From Alphaproteobacteria bacterium (GTDB lineage Bacteria > Pseudomonadota > Alphaproteobacteria > Rhodobacterales > Rhodobacteraceae): a stretch of DNA of 64,000 bases. Of the stretch, positions 43,502 to 56,130 are shown one piece after another. A program made the translations under genes and the position numbers. The notes below the pieces were generated by a model. It saw nothing but the letters and a program-made list of their open reading frames with translations, had not been told where the DNA came from and searched no databases. Numbering within the stretch: position 1 is the stretch's first letter; the number at the start of each line of letters is the position of its first letter. The stretch covers positions 124,001 through 188,000 of the forward strand of contig JAUIFH010000006.1 of the NCBI GenBank assembly GCA_030429495.1, read 5' to 3'.

Positions 43502-45277
43502 TCACTCTTTCGGGATGACGCGCAGGTGCAGATCGCGCAGCTGCTCGTTCGTCGGTTCCGATGGCGCACCCATCATCAGGTCCTCCGCGCGCTGGTTCAT
43601 CGGGAACATGATGACCTCGCGGATGTTGCTCTCGTCGGCCAGCAGCATCACCATCCGGTCGATGCCGGCCGCGCAACCGCCATGCGGCGGGGCGCCGTAG
43701 CGGAACGCCTTGACCATGCCGCCGAAGCGTTTCTCAACCTCTTCCCGGCCATAGCCGGCCAGTTCGAACGCCTTGAACATGATCTCGGGCTTGTGGTTGC
43801 GGATCGCGCCGGAAACCAACTCATAGCCGTTGCAGGCAAGGTCGTACTGGTAGCCGAGGACTTGCAGCGGATCGCCCTCAAGCGCGGCCATCCCGCCCTG
43901 CGGCATCGAGAACGGGTTGTGGGAGAAGTCGATCTTCCCCTCGTCGTCCTTCTCGTACATCGGGAAATCGACGATCCATGCAAACTTGAACTGGCCTTCA
44001 TCGACCAGCCCGAGTTCCCGCCCGATCTCCATCCGCGCTCGGCCCGCGACGGCCTCGAACTGCTCGGGCTTGCCACCAAGGAAAAAAGCGGCATCGCCCT
44101 CTCCAAGATCGAGCTGGACGCGCAGGGCCTCGGTCCGCTCCGGTCCGATATTCTTGGCGATCGGCCCGGCGGCCTCGGTCTGGCCGTCCTCGCCCTTGCG
44201 CCAGAAGATGTAGCCCATGCCGGGCAGACCTTCCTTCTGGGCGAAGGCGTTCATCCGGTCGGCGAACTTGCGGCTGCCGCCGCCCGGCGCGGGGATGGCA
44301 CGGACCTCGGTCCCCTCCTGTTCCAGCAGCTTTGCGAAGATCGCGAAACCGGACCCACGGAAATGGTCGGAAACCACCTGCATCCTGATCGGGTTTCTGA
44401 GGTCCGGCTTGTCGGTACCGTACCAGAGCGCGCTATCGGCATAGGAAATCAGCGGCCAGTCCGCATCGACCCGGCGACCGCCGCCAAATTCCTCGAACAC
44501 ACCCTGCACAACCGGCTGGATCGCATCGAAGACATCTTGCTGTTCGACGAACGACATCTCCAGGTCGAGCTGGTAGAAGTCTGTCGGACTGCGGTCGGCG
44601 CGCGGGTCCTCATCGCGGAAGCAGGGGGCGATCTGGAAGTAGCGGTCAAAGCCCGCGACCATGATCAGTTGCTTGAACTGCTGTGGCGCCTGCGGCAGCG
44701 CGTAGAACTTGCCCGGATGGAGCCGCGACGGCACGAGGAAGTCGCGCGCGCCCTCGGGCGACGACGCCGTGATAATCGGCGTCTGGAACTCGGTAAAGCC
44801 CGCCGCCCACATCCGGTCGCGCAGGCTCTTGATGACCCGGGCGCGCAGCATGATGTTGGCATGCAGGCTTTCGCGGCGCAGGTCCAGGAACCGGTAGGTC
44901 AGCCGCGTCTCCTCGGGATAGTCGAGATCGCCGAAGACCGGCAGCGGCAGTTCCTCGGCCGGGCCCAGCACCTCCAGATCGGTCACATAGACCTCGATCC
45001 CGCCGGTCGGAATCTTCGGGTTGACGAGGCTCGCATCCCGCGCCTTCACCCGTCCGTCAACGCGGATCACCGTCTCGGCCTTGAGCCGTTCGATCGCGGC
45101 GAAGGCCGGGCTGTCACTGTCGGCCAGAACCTGCGTCATCCCGTAGTGGTCGCGCAGGTCGATGAACAGCACCCCACCGTGATCGCGCACACGGTGCACC
45201 CAGCCCGCCAGCCGGACGGTCTCACCGGCGTGGGACGTGTTCAGTTCAGCGCAGGTATGGCTGCGATAGGCGTGCAT
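43502..45277 (-). CDS. aspS: Aspartyl-tRNA synthetase
   Basis: Protein of 591 aa, class II synthetase of bacterial type. The anticodon-binding OB-fold ([31 protein letters not shown]) comes first. Motif 2 is [24 protein letters not shown], a GAD-type insert lies in the middle, and motif 3 is [17 protein letters not shown]. It charges tRNA-Asp, and in bacteria without AsnRS often also tRNA-Asn; which applies cannot be seen here. Length is normal. It ends at the bidirectional terminator. The long plus-strand frame over it is a shadow. Confidence 0.97.
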   Translation of the reverse strand: MHAYRSHTCAELNTSHAGETVRLAGWVHRVRDHGGVLFIDLRDHYGMTQVLADSDSPAFAAIERLKAETVIRVDGRVKARDASLVNPKIPTGGIEVYVTDLEVLGPAEELPLPVFGDLDYPEETRLTYRFLDLRRESLHANIMLRARVIKSLRDRMWAAGFTEFQTPIITASSPEGARDFLVPSRLHPGKFYALPQAPQQFKQLIMVAGFDRYFQIAPCFRDEDPRADRSPTDFYQLDLEMSFVEQQDVFDAIQPVVQGVFEEFGGGRRVDADWPLISYADSALWYGTDKPDLRNPIRMQVVSDHFRGSGFAIFAKLLEQEGTEVRAIPAPGGGSRKFADRMNAFAQKEGLPGMGYIFWRKGEDGQTEAAGPIAKNIGPERTEALRVQLDLGEGDAAFFLGGKPEQFEAVAGRARMEIGRELGLVDEGQFKFAWIVDFPMYEKDDEGKIDFSHNPFSMPQGGMAALEGDPLQVLGYQYDLACNGYELVSGAIRNHKPEIMFKAFELAGYGREEVEKRFGGMVKAFRYGAPPHGGCAAGIDRMVMLLADESNIREVIMFPMNQRAEDLMMGAPSEPTNEQLRDLHLRVIPKE

Positions 45278-45440
45278 CTGCGTCCCCTTTCAAGAGGCGG
45301 TAGGTCCTTTGTCCGCGCCGATACACAGCTTCGACACGACGAAGTCAAGGCGAAGCGCATGGTCCGACGCTGCGCCACAGGCCCGGAATGGCAGCCGCTT
45401 TGCCACATTCACGCCTGAATGCGGCGGCAGAAGCGTTTTC

Positions 45441-46736
45441 ATGGACACTGCCCACGAGATTCGTCCGGTGTCACAGCCGGCTGCGATGACGCCGCGGCGC
45501 GACAGAGCCATTTCTGTCGCGCTACTCGGCTTGTGGACGGTTTTCGCGATCTGGCAAAGATGGGGGCTCTGGGGTGAAGACCTCTCGGCGGTCTATATCG
45601 CCGGATGGCTCTGGCACTCCGGCATGGAGGAGTTGATCTACGCCGCCCCCCATACCTTCTTTGGCGGCGTCGCGGAAAGCTGGCGCCCGGCGATGGCCGC
45701 GATGGGGATCGGTGACCAGACGAGCTTTGCCTATGTCTATCCGCCCGTTTGGGCAGTCCTGACCGCGCCGTTGACCGGATGGCTCGACGCGCAGTCCTTC
45801 ATCAACGCGGTCGCGCTGGTCCAGATCCCGCTTCTTGCCGCATCGGTCTGGCTCGCCGGCCGTCTGCTGAAGCCGGACACGATGCCCTGGTGGCTCTGGG
45901 CGGCCCTCGGTGTCACCATCCTGTGCGCCTCGGTACAGGTGCATCTGGCGATTTGGCACAATCAGCCAACGATCACGGTGGGTTTCCTCGTATTGCTGGC
46001 CTTCGAACGCCTCGGCGCCCGGCGTCCGGTCATTGCCGGCGCGGTACTGGCACTGGCCGCCGCGATCAAGCTGACGCCGGCGGCATTCTTCCTTTTGTTC
46101 CTCGTCGACCGGCAATGGCGCGCCGCCGCCGCTTTCGTTGTTGCAGGCTCAGCCCTGGCGGGACTGTCCGTCGCGCTTGCCGGTTGGCCCGCACATCAGG
46201 CGTTCCTCGACAGCCTCGCCCGGGTGCAGGGCGTCGCCTTCCTCATCGCGATCAATGTCTCCGTCCTGCCGGCACTTCTGGCGGCAGGATCGGCCGTCGG
46301 GCTGATGCCGCCGATCGATCCGCAGAGCACCCAATACCTCTTCCCGCAGGTGCCGGGCTGGCTGTCGCCTGCCACCGCCCTGGTCGGTCTTGCACTGACC
46401 GCTGCCTTCCTGCGCACGCTCGCAGCCGCCGCCGGTCCGGTCCGGCGTGGCATCGGCCTTCTGGCGCTGTCGCTGCTCGTCGCGCTGTTCGGGCCACTCG
46501 GCTGGCTTCACTACTACGTCGTTCCGCTTTTGCTGCTGCCGGGCCTGCTCGCCTTCCTGCCACAACGGACGGCGCTCTGGCTTGTCGCGCTTGTCGGGAT
46601 ACCGTCGATCACGCCGCTCATCGGCCTGATCGGTGTTCTGCCCTGGCCGATCGCCAACTATGTCTGGTTCATGTGCCTGGCCTGGGGCGCGGTCCTCGCA
46701 GCAATATTCGTGGCGTTGCGCCGCAGCGGGGACTGA
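45441..46736 (+). CDS. GT87/DUF2029-type polytopic membrane protein
   Basis: Protein of 431 aa from ATG 45441 ([10 protein letters not shown]); the track start lies in the aspS promoter. The ribosome-binding site is weak, and ATG 45486 is an alternative. About ten membrane helices are visible. [38 protein letters not shown] and [25 protein letters not shown] match the GT87 family of polyprenyl-phosphate-sugar-dependent mannosyl/arabinosyl-type transferases. The early loop has Glu/Asp (WGEDLSAVY) as in GT-C enzymes. Substrate unknown. carB follows after 74 bp. Confidence 0.85.
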   Translation: MDTAHEIRPVSQPAAMTPRRDRAISVALLGLWTVFAIWQRWGLWGEDLSAVYIAGWLWHSGMEELIYAAPHTFFGGVAESWRPAMAAMGIGDQTSFAYVYPPVWAVLTAPLTGWLDAQSFINAVALVQIPLLAASVWLAGRLLKPDTMPWWLWAALGVTILCASVQVHLAIWHNQPTITVGFLVLLAFERLGARRPVIAGAVLALAAAIKLTPAAFFLLFLVDRQWRAAAAFVVAGSALAGLSVALAGWPAHQAFLDSLARVQGVAFLIAINVSVLPALLAAGSAVGLMPPIDPQSTQYLFPQVPGWLSPATALVGLALTAAFLRTLAAAAGPVRRGIGLLALSLLVALFGPLGWLHYYVVPLLLLPGLLAFLPQRTALWLVALVGIPSITPLIGLIGVLPWPIANYVWFMCLAWGAVLAAIFVALRRSGD

Positions 46737-46810
46737 TCCGGCGTTCGGGGCTTGCGCCCGGGACGGTCTTGTCTATAACCCCCGACAATTTGCGAATTGG
46801 GGGCGGGCCG

Positions 46811-50152
<3,342 letters not shown>

Positions 50153-50158
50153 TGCTGT

Positions 50159-50401
50159 TCACTTCTTGCCTGGTGACTTCATTTCGCGCGCGATGAAATA
50201 CGCCATATCTGCTAAAATAATACCTATTCCGTATCTGCAGACAAATTGGATAAACCACCAGTGTCTATCATTGTCCGACTGCCCGCCCTCCCCGGGAGAG
50301 AAAAAGATATAAACTGCAACCAAAATAAAATACGCCGAAGTATTCCAAAGAAACCTATTTCGAACTGACTTCGACATCAAGACAGATAGAAACTTCTCCA
50401 T
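50159..50401 (-). CDS. AT-rich orphan membrane protein
   Basis: Protein of 80 aa; AAAGG lies before the ATG. Two hydrophobic stretches (FLWNTSAYFILVAVYIFF and WWFIQFVCRYGIGIILADMAYFI) flank a charged loop. Base composition is visibly AT-rich against the neighbours and codon use follows it (many ATA, AAA, TTT). It ends six bases after the convergent carB stop. Together with the next gene it looks newly acquired. No family recognised. Confidence 0.6.
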   Translation of the reverse strand: MEKFLSVLMSKSVRNRFLWNTSAYFILVAVYIFFSPGEGGQSDNDRHWWFIQFVCRYGIGIILADMAYFIAREMKSPGKK

Positions 50402-50511
50402 ATGCCAAGCCTTTTCTAGATTCGAACGTAGAATCTGAGGGAACGACCTGGGAAGACCACTTAGCGCGGGGTTCAGTTCACCTTACATTACCCAATGGAC
50501 AAACCACCCCA

Positions 50512-51093
50512 TCAGCTTTCCCGAACAATCGTGTAGGAAAAGTCTGTGCACTCATGGGATTCCCACTGGAAACGTCGCCCGGCTATGTAGTTGTCAAAGT
50601 CCGAACGATAATCCTGTGTATTGAGGAACAACTCTGCCGGCTCGCCATTATACTGTGTGGTTTGTGCCGCAAAATATTTTCGGCCATCGGGATTATTGAA
50701 TACTGTCGAAAAGTCCGGAGATGGTCCGGTATAAATGAGGTAGATCCGTAGTGGTCGCCGTGATTCAATAAGTGAGTATGCAATTTTTTTTGACGGATCG
50801 TCATTCGGAAATGGTCTTGGACGCACTTCGCAAGTCACCAAGGTTGGGTCATTGGAGAATCTTTCCCCGTTGTAATGCGGGATATCGTTGGTGGCTTCCG
50901 CAAATGTCCGTCCATAACGGTCCAGTTGAATGGCCCGCTCTGCAGCGATCGAAAAAGCCCCGTGAATTTGGGACCTTTGCCCTTCCATCGCAACACCGTG
51001 GACAATCCGGAGAAACCACCAGCCAACGAACGCGACCGGCGCAAGTAGCAGGATGAGCAATACGTTGCGCTGAAAATCACGTTCTTCAGACAT
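50512..51093 (-). CDS. AT-rich orphan single-pass protein
   Basis: Protein of 193 aa. A membrane helix near the N-terminus (NVLLILLLAPVAFVGWWFLRIV) is followed by a soluble, presumably periplasmic domain (FSIAAERAIQLDRYGRTFAEATND, LVTCEVRPRPFPNDD, YLIYTGPSPDFSTVFNN) with two Cys that could form a disulfide. AGGAAGG lies upstream at long spacing. Composition is AT-rich like the 80-aa gene downstream. No family recognised; it may be a recently acquired gene. Confidence 0.62.
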   Translation of the reverse strand: MSEERDFQRNVLLILLLAPVAFVGWWFLRIVHGVAMEGQRSQIHGAFSIAAERAIQLDRYGRTFAEATNDIPHYNGERFSNDPTLVTCEVRPRPFPNDDPSKKIAYSLIESRRPLRIYLIYTGPSPDFSTVFNNPDGRKYFAAQTTQYNGEPAELFLNTQDYRSDFDNYIAGRRFQWESHECTDFSYTIVRES

Positions 51094-51136
51094 TTAGCCT
51101 GCACCTTCCTATCGTAAGGGGCAAATGAATGCTCCC

Positions 51137-51679
51137 TCACCCACACACATAAACCGCCCCGCCGACCACGACGACGCTCACCGCCGCCCCGGCGAGCACG
51201 CCCGGTGCGGCCACCGCCGCCGCGGCGGCGCTGCCGGCCTTGTTCTTCGCCGCCGTCACGCCGCGCGCCGCCGGGTTCACGCCGATGGCCCCGATCTCCC
51301 TCGCCTCGTCCTTCGTCGCGTTGACGATCCGGCAGGCCCGTGACTCGGGCTTCTTGCAGCGGCCATAGGCGTCGCGTTCGCCCTCGGCCACGGTGCGGTA
51401 ATGATCCGTTTTCTTGTCGTAGACGGCACAGATCATCGCCCGTTCGGCCTCGACCAGTCCCGGCATCATATAGGCGATGACCACCCCACCGGGGTAGGTC
51501 TTGCGCCGCATCAGCCGCTTTTCGCGGAACGAAGAATAGACCTCCGCCTTGCGGTCGTAGCGAATCCCAACCTCGACGCCGTTCAGGTTGGCCCGGCATT
51601 CCTGCTCGGCGGCGCGGGCCATGCCCGGCAGCGCAATGACCAGGGCAAGCGCCACGGCGAGCATCCAGTAGTTTCGCAT
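51137..51679 (-). CDS. Secreted or membrane-anchored hypothetical protein
   Basis: Protein of 180 aa from ATG 51679 (MRNYWMLAVALALVIALPGMARA, a signal peptide); the track frame runs 81 codons too far. The middle part has three Cys (CRANLNG, MICAVYD, GRCKKPESRACRIV) and a basic patch (SFREKRLMRRKTYPGG). The last ~40 residues are hydrophobic and Gly/Ala-rich (GSAAAAAVAAPGVLAGAAVSVVVVGGAVYVCG), like a C-terminal membrane anchor. GC-rich, unlike the AT-rich gene downstream. No family recognised. Confidence 0.65.
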   Translation of the reverse strand: MRNYWMLAVALALVIALPGMARAAEQECRANLNGVEVGIRYDRKAEVYSSFREKRLMRRKTYPGGVVIAYMMPGLVEAERAMICAVYDKKTDHYRTVAEGERDAYGRCKKPESRACRIVNATKDEAREIGAIGVNPAARGVTAAKNKAGSAAAAAVAAPGVLAGAAVSVVVVGGAVYVCG

Positions 51680-51764
51680 GGCACGACTCCGCCGCCCGGT
51701 CTGCAACGTGGAAGAGATATAACGCGCCCATCCGACCGGCAAGCGGGCCTCGGCAGGGGGGCGC

Positions 51765-52337
51765 TCACCCCCCGACCGCAATCTCGCCTCGAGCCACCAT
51801 CTCCCGCCGCTTCTCGGCATGGACCTCGGCCTGCGGGCGCCAGTTGTAGCGGGTGTCGGCCAGGGTCGGTGACCAGAAAAGCCGCCCGCCATTGCGCCAG
51901 GGGTCCAGCACCATGCCGTCATAGATCGTGCCGCCGGGCAGGCTGACCAAGGCCGTCGAGTGGTCGATTCCGATCAGCCCGGGCGTGGCGATGGCGCGTT
52001 GGACCTCCAGCGTCCGGAAGTTCTCGGCCTTCAGCCGCTTTTCCATATCCTCGGCCCAGTGCCAGCAGAGCCCGCGTGGCTTCAGCCCCATATTGACCTT
52101 GGTGTTGTGGACCAAAGGCGGGTCCACGATCTCATATTCCTGCGCCAGATGCGCCGACCAGGAATAGGCGATCTCGGCGGCCCGCGCGGCCTCCTCCGGG
52201 TCCACCCCGGGTCCCAGCGCACGGATACCCGCAGCGAGGTCCGCGACCTGATCGCGGCTCGCCACTTCGGGCGGCGCGCCGCAGCCCGCGGTCAGGAGTG
52301 CCGCCGCCAGCGTCAGGATCAGCGCGATCGCTCTCAT
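51765..52337 (-). CDS. Lipoprotein, hypothetical
   Basis: Protein of 190 aa. MRAIALILTLAAALLTAGCGAPPEVAS is a lipoprotein signal with lipobox LTAGC (Cys19). The mature part has conserved-looking stretches GLCWHWAEDMEKRLKAENFRTLEV, IGIDHSTALVSLPGGTIYDGMVLDPWRNGGRLFWSP with Cys, His and Asp in a papain/transglutaminase-like order (C-W, H-S, D-P). That resemblance is only suggestive. It lies in the same direction as, and 40 bases downstream of, a small helix-turn-helix gene. Confidence 0.72.
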   Translation of the reverse strand: MRAIALILTLAAALLTAGCGAPPEVASRDQVADLAAGIRALGPGVDPEEAARAAEIAYSWSAHLAQEYEIVDPPLVHNTKVNMGLKPRGLCWHWAEDMEKRLKAENFRTLEVQRAIATPGLIGIDHSTALVSLPGGTIYDGMVLDPWRNGGRLFWSPTLADTRYNWRPQAEVHAEKRREMVARGEIAVGG

Positions 52338-52377
52338 TCGTCCCTGCCTCCGGCCTGCCCTGCCGTCCGCCGTCCCG

Positions 52378-52926
52378 TCAATGCGCCTCGACCTCGAGAT
52401 GCAGCTTCATGTCGATTAGCACGCGCTGGATCGCCAGCGTTTCCGTCAGAAGCCGCTTTGCCTCGTTGATCGTGATCTTCCCGTCCTCGATCGACTGGTG
52501 ATACTCGCCCATCAGCATCGCGAAACGCTGGCTGAGTGCGACAACGTCGGAATTGACGCCCCCCGGCGCCGCGTTCCTGCGTTCCTGATCGTGGCTGAGC
52601 GTGATGCCCCGCAGGTCGGCCAGCGCCGCCGTGACATGGGGAAACCGCGCCGCGCCCTCCAGCGCCGCGACGACGTCGATCGGCATGAACCGCTCCGAAT
52701 GGTCGGGATCGTCGGAATAGTACCGCCCCAGCGTCGCCTTGGACTTGCCGCACAGACTTGCCGCCGCCTCGATGCCGACATCCTTGACCAGAGCTTCGGT
52801 ATGCTTCTTCAGATAGGTGCCGAACGTTCTGGACAACTCGAAACTCTCCTTTTCTGCCCGCGCCGGCTGCGCCGGGGGGAAAACACCGCGTTCATTCCCA
52901 TTATCCCCCCCGCCCCGATTTGTCAT
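52378..52926 (-). CDS. Helix-turn-helix-like DNA-binding protein, start uncertain
   Basis: 182 aa if ATG 52926 (MTNRGGGDNGNERG) is used; the track frame starts 92 codons earlier. IEAAASLCGKSKATLGRYYSDDPDHSERFMPIDVVAALE resembles a Cro/CI- or phage-type helix-turn-helix. The C-terminal half (LSQRFAMLMGEYHQSIEDGKITINEAKRLLTETLAIQRVLIDMKLHLEVEAH) is a long helix for dimerisation. ATG 52926 has no good ribosome-binding site, whereas AAGGAG stands nine bases before a TTG (LSRTFGTYLKK) 28 residues in. Both starts are possible. Role unknown. Confidence 0.65.
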   Translation of the reverse strand: MTNRGGGDNGNERGVFPPAQPARAEKESFELSRTFGTYLKKHTEALVKDVGIEAAASLCGKSKATLGRYYSDDPDHSERFMPIDVVAALEGAARFPHVTAALADLRGITLSHDQERRNAAPGGVNSDVVALSQRFAMLMGEYHQSIEDGKITINEAKRLLTETLAIQRVLIDMKLHLEVEAH

Positions 52927-53130
52927 TTCTAAAGCGTCCCGTGTGGTGGGACTGGTATGAGTTCCCGGCAACCCCATGCCGGTGCGAGTAGGGTTCGTCG
53001 CGCCGCGGCGGTCGGCATGGCCCCGGCCTTCCCGTCCCGCCCGGTGCGGCGAGCCTCCTGCGTGAAGAGTGACTGTTCCTGCGGCGCGACGGGCAGGCGC
53101 GGCAGGAAATGGCGGGTTCCCGGCCGGATC

Positions 53131-53157
53131 GGGGAAGGCCCTCGTCGGGCCTTCCCC
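53131..53157. other. Strong GC-rich hairpin upstream of tdk
   Basis: GGGGAAGGCCC-TCGTC-GGGCCTTCCCC is a perfect eleven-pair stem 43 bases before the tdk start, in the 274-bp gap between divergent genes. No T-run on either side. It could be an RNA control structure in the tdk leader or a spacer element; the rest of the gap shows nothing else. Confidence 0.5.
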
Positions 53158-53200
53158 GGCACTGCTTGAACTGCGCCCCGGAGCGGCGCTATGAGGCGTC

Positions 53201-53800
53201 ATGGCGAAGCTCTATTTCCACTATTCGACGATGAATGCGGGCAAGTCGACGCTGCTGCTGCAGGCGTCGCACAACTACCGCGAACGGGGTATGACGACCT
53301 ATCTGCTGACCGCGCGGCTCGACGACCGCGCGGGCGCCGGCCGGATCGCCAGCCGGATCGGCATCGGAGAGGCGGCCGACACCTACGATACCGGGGCCGA
53401 CCTTTTCGCAATGATCCGGTCGCGTCTCGACACCGGACCGGTCGATTGCGTCTTCCTCGACGAGGCGCAGTTCCTCACGGCAAAGCAGGTCTGGCAGCTT
53501 GCGCGCGCGGTGGACGATCTCGGCGTGCCGGTCATGTGCTACGGGCTGCGCGTCGACTTCCGCGGGGACCTGTTTCCCGGCTCGGCGGCGCTTCTGGCGC
53601 TCGCCGACGAGATGCGCGAAGTGCGCACGATCTGCCATTGCGGCAAGAAGGCCACCATGGTGGTGCGGCGAGGCGCGGACGGCCGGGCGCTGCGCGAGGG
53701 CGCACAAGTCCAGATCGGCGGGAACGAGACCTATGTCTCGCTGTGCCGGCGGCACTGGCGCGAAGAGATTGGCGACCGGGTCGCAGATGGCCGGGCCTGA
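53201..53800 (+). CDS. tdk: Thymidine kinase
   Basis: Protein of 199 aa, type II thymidine kinase. MAKLYFHYSTMNAGKSTLLLQASHNYRERG holds the P-loop (MNAGKST). VDCVFLDEAQFL is the Walker B/catalytic segment with DEAQ, and YGLRVDFRGDLFPGSAALLALAD the lasso region. The zinc ribbon has CHCGKK and a later Cys in VSLCRRHW. It phosphorylates thymidine with ATP for salvage. Length typical. It stands alone downstream of a strong hairpin. Confidence 0.96.
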   Translation: MAKLYFHYSTMNAGKSTLLLQASHNYRERGMTTYLLTARLDDRAGAGRIASRIGIGEAADTYDTGADLFAMIRSRLDTGPVDCVFLDEAQFLTAKQVWQLARAVDDLGVPVMCYGLRVDFRGDLFPGSAALLALADEMREVRTICHCGKKATMVVRRGADGRALREGAQVQIGGNETYVSLCRRHWREEIGDRVADGRA

Positions 53801-54101
53801 TCCGAAGGAGGCGCCTTTCTGCGCCACCCCATGTCTCGCACCCGCGCCGGGGCGCGGCCGCTCGGGTTGCCTCCGGCGGAAGCATTTGGCTGACGGAAAG
53901 GGGGAACGGCCCACCCCGAGACCGGAGCGGGCCGCCACTTCCTGTCACGGTCATCGGCCCTTCGGCCTGTACCGTGAGCACACAGTCCGGGGTCTGGGTT
54001 AAGAAAACCCTAAGCCCACTTTCTGTCTGAAAATACTTTCGGGGGGTGCGGGGGGCAGACAGCCCCCCGTCGCGGTCGGCTCGCCCTAGGGCAAGCCGAA
54101 A
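53801..54101. other. Gene-free stretch with double hairpin after csaA
   Basis: No supported gene in this 301-bp gap between convergent tdk and csaA. Two hairpins lie at its right end: GGGGGGC-AGACA-GCCCCCC (54050-54068) and CGGCT-C-GCCCTAGGGC-A-AGCCG (54077-54098). Both fall just after the csaA stop in its reading direction and may serve as its terminator. A run AAAATACTTTCGGGGGG precedes the first. Confidence 0.55.
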
Positions 54102-54437
54102 TCAATAGAGCCGCCCCCCCTCCGGCACATCGTGCCCCGGCCCGATCAGCACGACCTCGCCATCGGCGTCAGGCACACCCAGCACCAGGACCTCGGACAT
54201 GACCGGCCCGATCTGCCGCGTCGGAAAGTTCACGACCGCCAGAACCTGCCGGCCAACCAGCTCCTCGGGCTTGTAGTGCTTCGTGATCTGGGCGGAGGAC
54301 TTCTTTTCCCCGATCTCGGGGCCAAGATCGACCCAGAGCTTGATCGCGGGCTTGCGCGCCTCGGGGAAGGGTTCAGCGCGGGTGATCCGGCCGACGCGGA
54401 TATCCACCTTCAGAAAATCGTCGAAACTGATCGTCAT
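54102..54437 (-). CDS. csaA: CsaA-type tRNA-binding protein
   Basis: Protein of 111 aa. [50 protein letters not shown] and [28 protein letters not shown] are the EMAP/CsaA OB-fold tRNA-binding signature. In Bacillus CsaA has been linked to secretion-related chaperoning and it binds tRNA. Its ATG overlaps the proC stop (ATGA), so proC and csaA are coupled. Confidence 0.94.
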   Translation of the reverse strand: MTISFDDFLKVDIRVGRITRAEPFPEARKPAIKLWVDLGPEIGEKKSSAQITKHYKPEELVGRQVLAVVNFPTRQIGPVMSEVLVLGVPDADGEVVLIGPGHDVPEGGRLY

Positions 54438-55246
54438 CGGCCAAGTTCCCGCCCGCGCTCCGCCGCGGCATGCACAGCCTCCTTCATGAGCGCGGGGAAA
54501 CCGCGCGCCTCGTCCATCAGCACGCCGAGCGCCGCCGCCGTCGTACCGCCCGGAGACGTGACGTTGACGCGAAGCTGTCCGGGGCCTTCCTCGGCAGCCT
54601 CAGCAAGGGCACCCGCGCCCGCCACCGTCGCCCTGGCCAGCCGGAGCGCGAGTTCTGCCGGAAGCCCCTCTGCCTCACCCGCCGACGCGAGCGTCTCGAT
54701 CAGGTGGAACACATAGGCGGGGCCGGAGCCGGAGACCGCGGTCACGGCATCCATCTGATCCTCGCCATCAAGCCGCACGACCTGCCCGACGGCCGAGAGC
54801 AGACCTTCCGCTGTCATCAGATGCCCCTCGCCCGCGTGGTCGTTTCCGACGATCGCGGTGATCCCGCGACCGATCGCGGCCGGCGTGTTCGGCATCGCGC
54901 GCACGATGGGCGTCGCCGCGCCAAGCATCCGTTCGTAGGTCGCAATCGTCGTGCCCGCGGCGACGGAGACGAAAAGCGTCGCACCGCTGCCCAGCGCCCC
55001 GAGACCCGGCAGCGCGTCCTGCATCATCTGCGGTTTGACCGCGACCAGTACGATCGCCGGTTCCGCCGGCAGGTCCTCGTTCAGGTGGGCGCCCTGCGCA
55101 TTCAGCCAGTCGGACGGATAGGGGTCGATCACCCAGACGCTCGTGGCCGGAAGCCCGTCCTTCAGCCAGCCCGCCAGCATCGCCGAGCCCATCTTGCCGC
55201 AGCCCAGAAGCACCAGCCCCCGGTCGCGCACTTCCGACATGTCCAT
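54434..55246 (-). CDS. proC: Pyrroline-5-carboxylate reductase
   Basis: Protein of 270 aa from ATG 55246, preceded by GAGGAGG; the track start lies 34 codons upstream within repeat [22 protein letters not shown] is the NADPH-binding Rossmann motif. [27 protein letters not shown] and [19 protein letters not shown] are the ProC signatures. It makes proline from pyrroline-5-carboxylate. Length is typical. csaA follows with an ATGA overlap. Confidence 0.96.
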   Translation of the reverse strand: MDMSEVRDRGLVLLGCGKMGSAMLAGWLKDGLPATSVWVIDPYPSDWLNAQGAHLNEDLPAEPAIVLVAVKPQMMQDALPGLGALGSGATLFVSVAAGTTIATYERMLGAATPIVRAMPNTPAAIGRGITAIVGNDHAGEGHLMTAEGLLSAVGQVVRLDGEDQMDAVTAVSGSGPAYVFHLIETLASAGEAEGLPAELALRLARATVAGAGALAEAAEEGPGQLRVNVTSPGGTTAAALGVLMDEARGFPALMKEAVHAAAERGRELGR

Positions 55247-55280
55247 GAACGCCTCCTCTGTCACGGGAGGCACATTAAAG

Positions 55281-55343
55281 CGTTTCGGGTTTCTATTGAA
55301 ACAGCAACCATCAGAATTCGAACGAAAAAGGTTCGAATTCCGA
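55281..55343 (+). repeat. Dispersed two-hairpin element, copy B
   Basis: The second copy of the element at 40714-40776: CGTTTCGGG, arm GTTTC-N11-GAAAC, then GAATTCGAAC-GAAAAAG-GTTCGAATTC (a perfect ten-pair hairpin, 55314-55340). It lies 35 bases upstream of proC, probably inside its promoter or leader. Confidence 0.75.
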
Positions 55344-55417
55344 TTCACCGCGACCCCGAAACGCCACAGCGATCCGGCGGCCGAGGGGAGCCCCGGCCGC
55401 CGCTCCGTTGTCAGCCC

Positions 55418-55921
55418 TCAGGCGCGGCCATAGGCCTGTGTCATTGCGACATCCATGGCGCGCTCAGGGCTTTCACCGCCCCAACAGGTAAGCTGAAAAG
55501 CCGGGTAGAACCGTTCGGCCGAGGTCACCGCCTCGGCGATCAGGCGGTCGATCTGCTCGGGGCCGGCGACCTGGCCGCCGGCAAGGCAAAGGCCGTAGCG
55601 CCAGACCATCAGCCGCTGCTCGCTCCAGAAGTTGAAGCCGCCGGTCCAGACCATGTCGTTCGCGCGGTTCAGCGCCTCGTAGAGCGCGGGCAGGCGCTCC
55701 TCGGGCGGATCCATCTCGAAGGTGCAGATGAGGCGAAGCGTCTCGTCATAGCCCGACCAGGCCAGCGTGATCGAATAGGTGCGCCACTGGCCCTCGACAG
55801 CCATCGCGATCTGGTCGTCCGTGATACGGTCGAAATCCCATTCGTGGTGCTCGGCAAGCGTCTCGACGATGTCGATCGGATGCAGTTCCTCGCCATGCAG
55901 GAAATCTTCGGAAAGTGACAT
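55418..55921 (-). CDS. YbjN-domain protein
   Basis: Protein of 167 aa from ATG 55921 (MSLSEDFL, GAGG upstream). HPIDIVETLAEHHEWDFDRITDDQIAMAVEGQWRTYSITLAW, then FEMDPPEERLPALYEALNRANDMVWTGGFNFWSEQRLMVWRYGL match the YbjN domain (putative type III chaperone-like fold). The family's role is unclear; overproduction in E. coli affects motility and stress genes. Single gene upstream of repeat B and proC. Confidence 0.88.
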   Translation of the reverse strand: MSLSEDFLHGEELHPIDIVETLAEHHEWDFDRITDDQIAMAVEGQWRTYSITLAWSGYDETLRLICTFEMDPPEERLPALYEALNRANDMVWTGGFNFWSEQRLMVWRYGLCLAGGQVAGPEQIDRLIAEAVTSAERFYPAFQLTCWGGESPERAMDVAMTQAYGRA

Positions 55922-56064
55922 GCCCGGCCTCATTGTTACGGCCTTGTCGGGTGGCAGCCCGCAAGGCCTGGGTGCCTGCTCAAGAAACGGCGGGTTGAGC
56001 CGTCCCCCTTACCAGATATGGTGTAGGTGAACGGATCGCCTGTAAAGCGATATTTTTGAAACGC

Positions 56065-56080
56065 CCACTAAATCTTGTGG
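56065..56080. promoter_or_regulatory. Single NrdR-box-like palindrome
   Basis: CCACTAAATCTTGTGG has outer CCAC/GTGG symmetry and differs by one base from CACTATATCTTGTG, a known NrdR box form. NrdR normally needs two boxes about 31 bp apart and no second box is seen. It lies between ybjN and ubiK, away from any ribonucleotide reductase gene, so function is doubtful. Confidence 0.25.
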
Positions 56081-56130
56081 ATACACGGGCCGGCACCGCC
56101 GTGTCTGGTCCGCCTGACAGAGGGTGGCCT

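Noticed and set aside
43526-45418. 630-aa plus-strand ORF
   Set aside because: Antisense shadow of aspS. The minus frame has the full synthetase motif set; the plus frame is His/Arg-rich with no domain.
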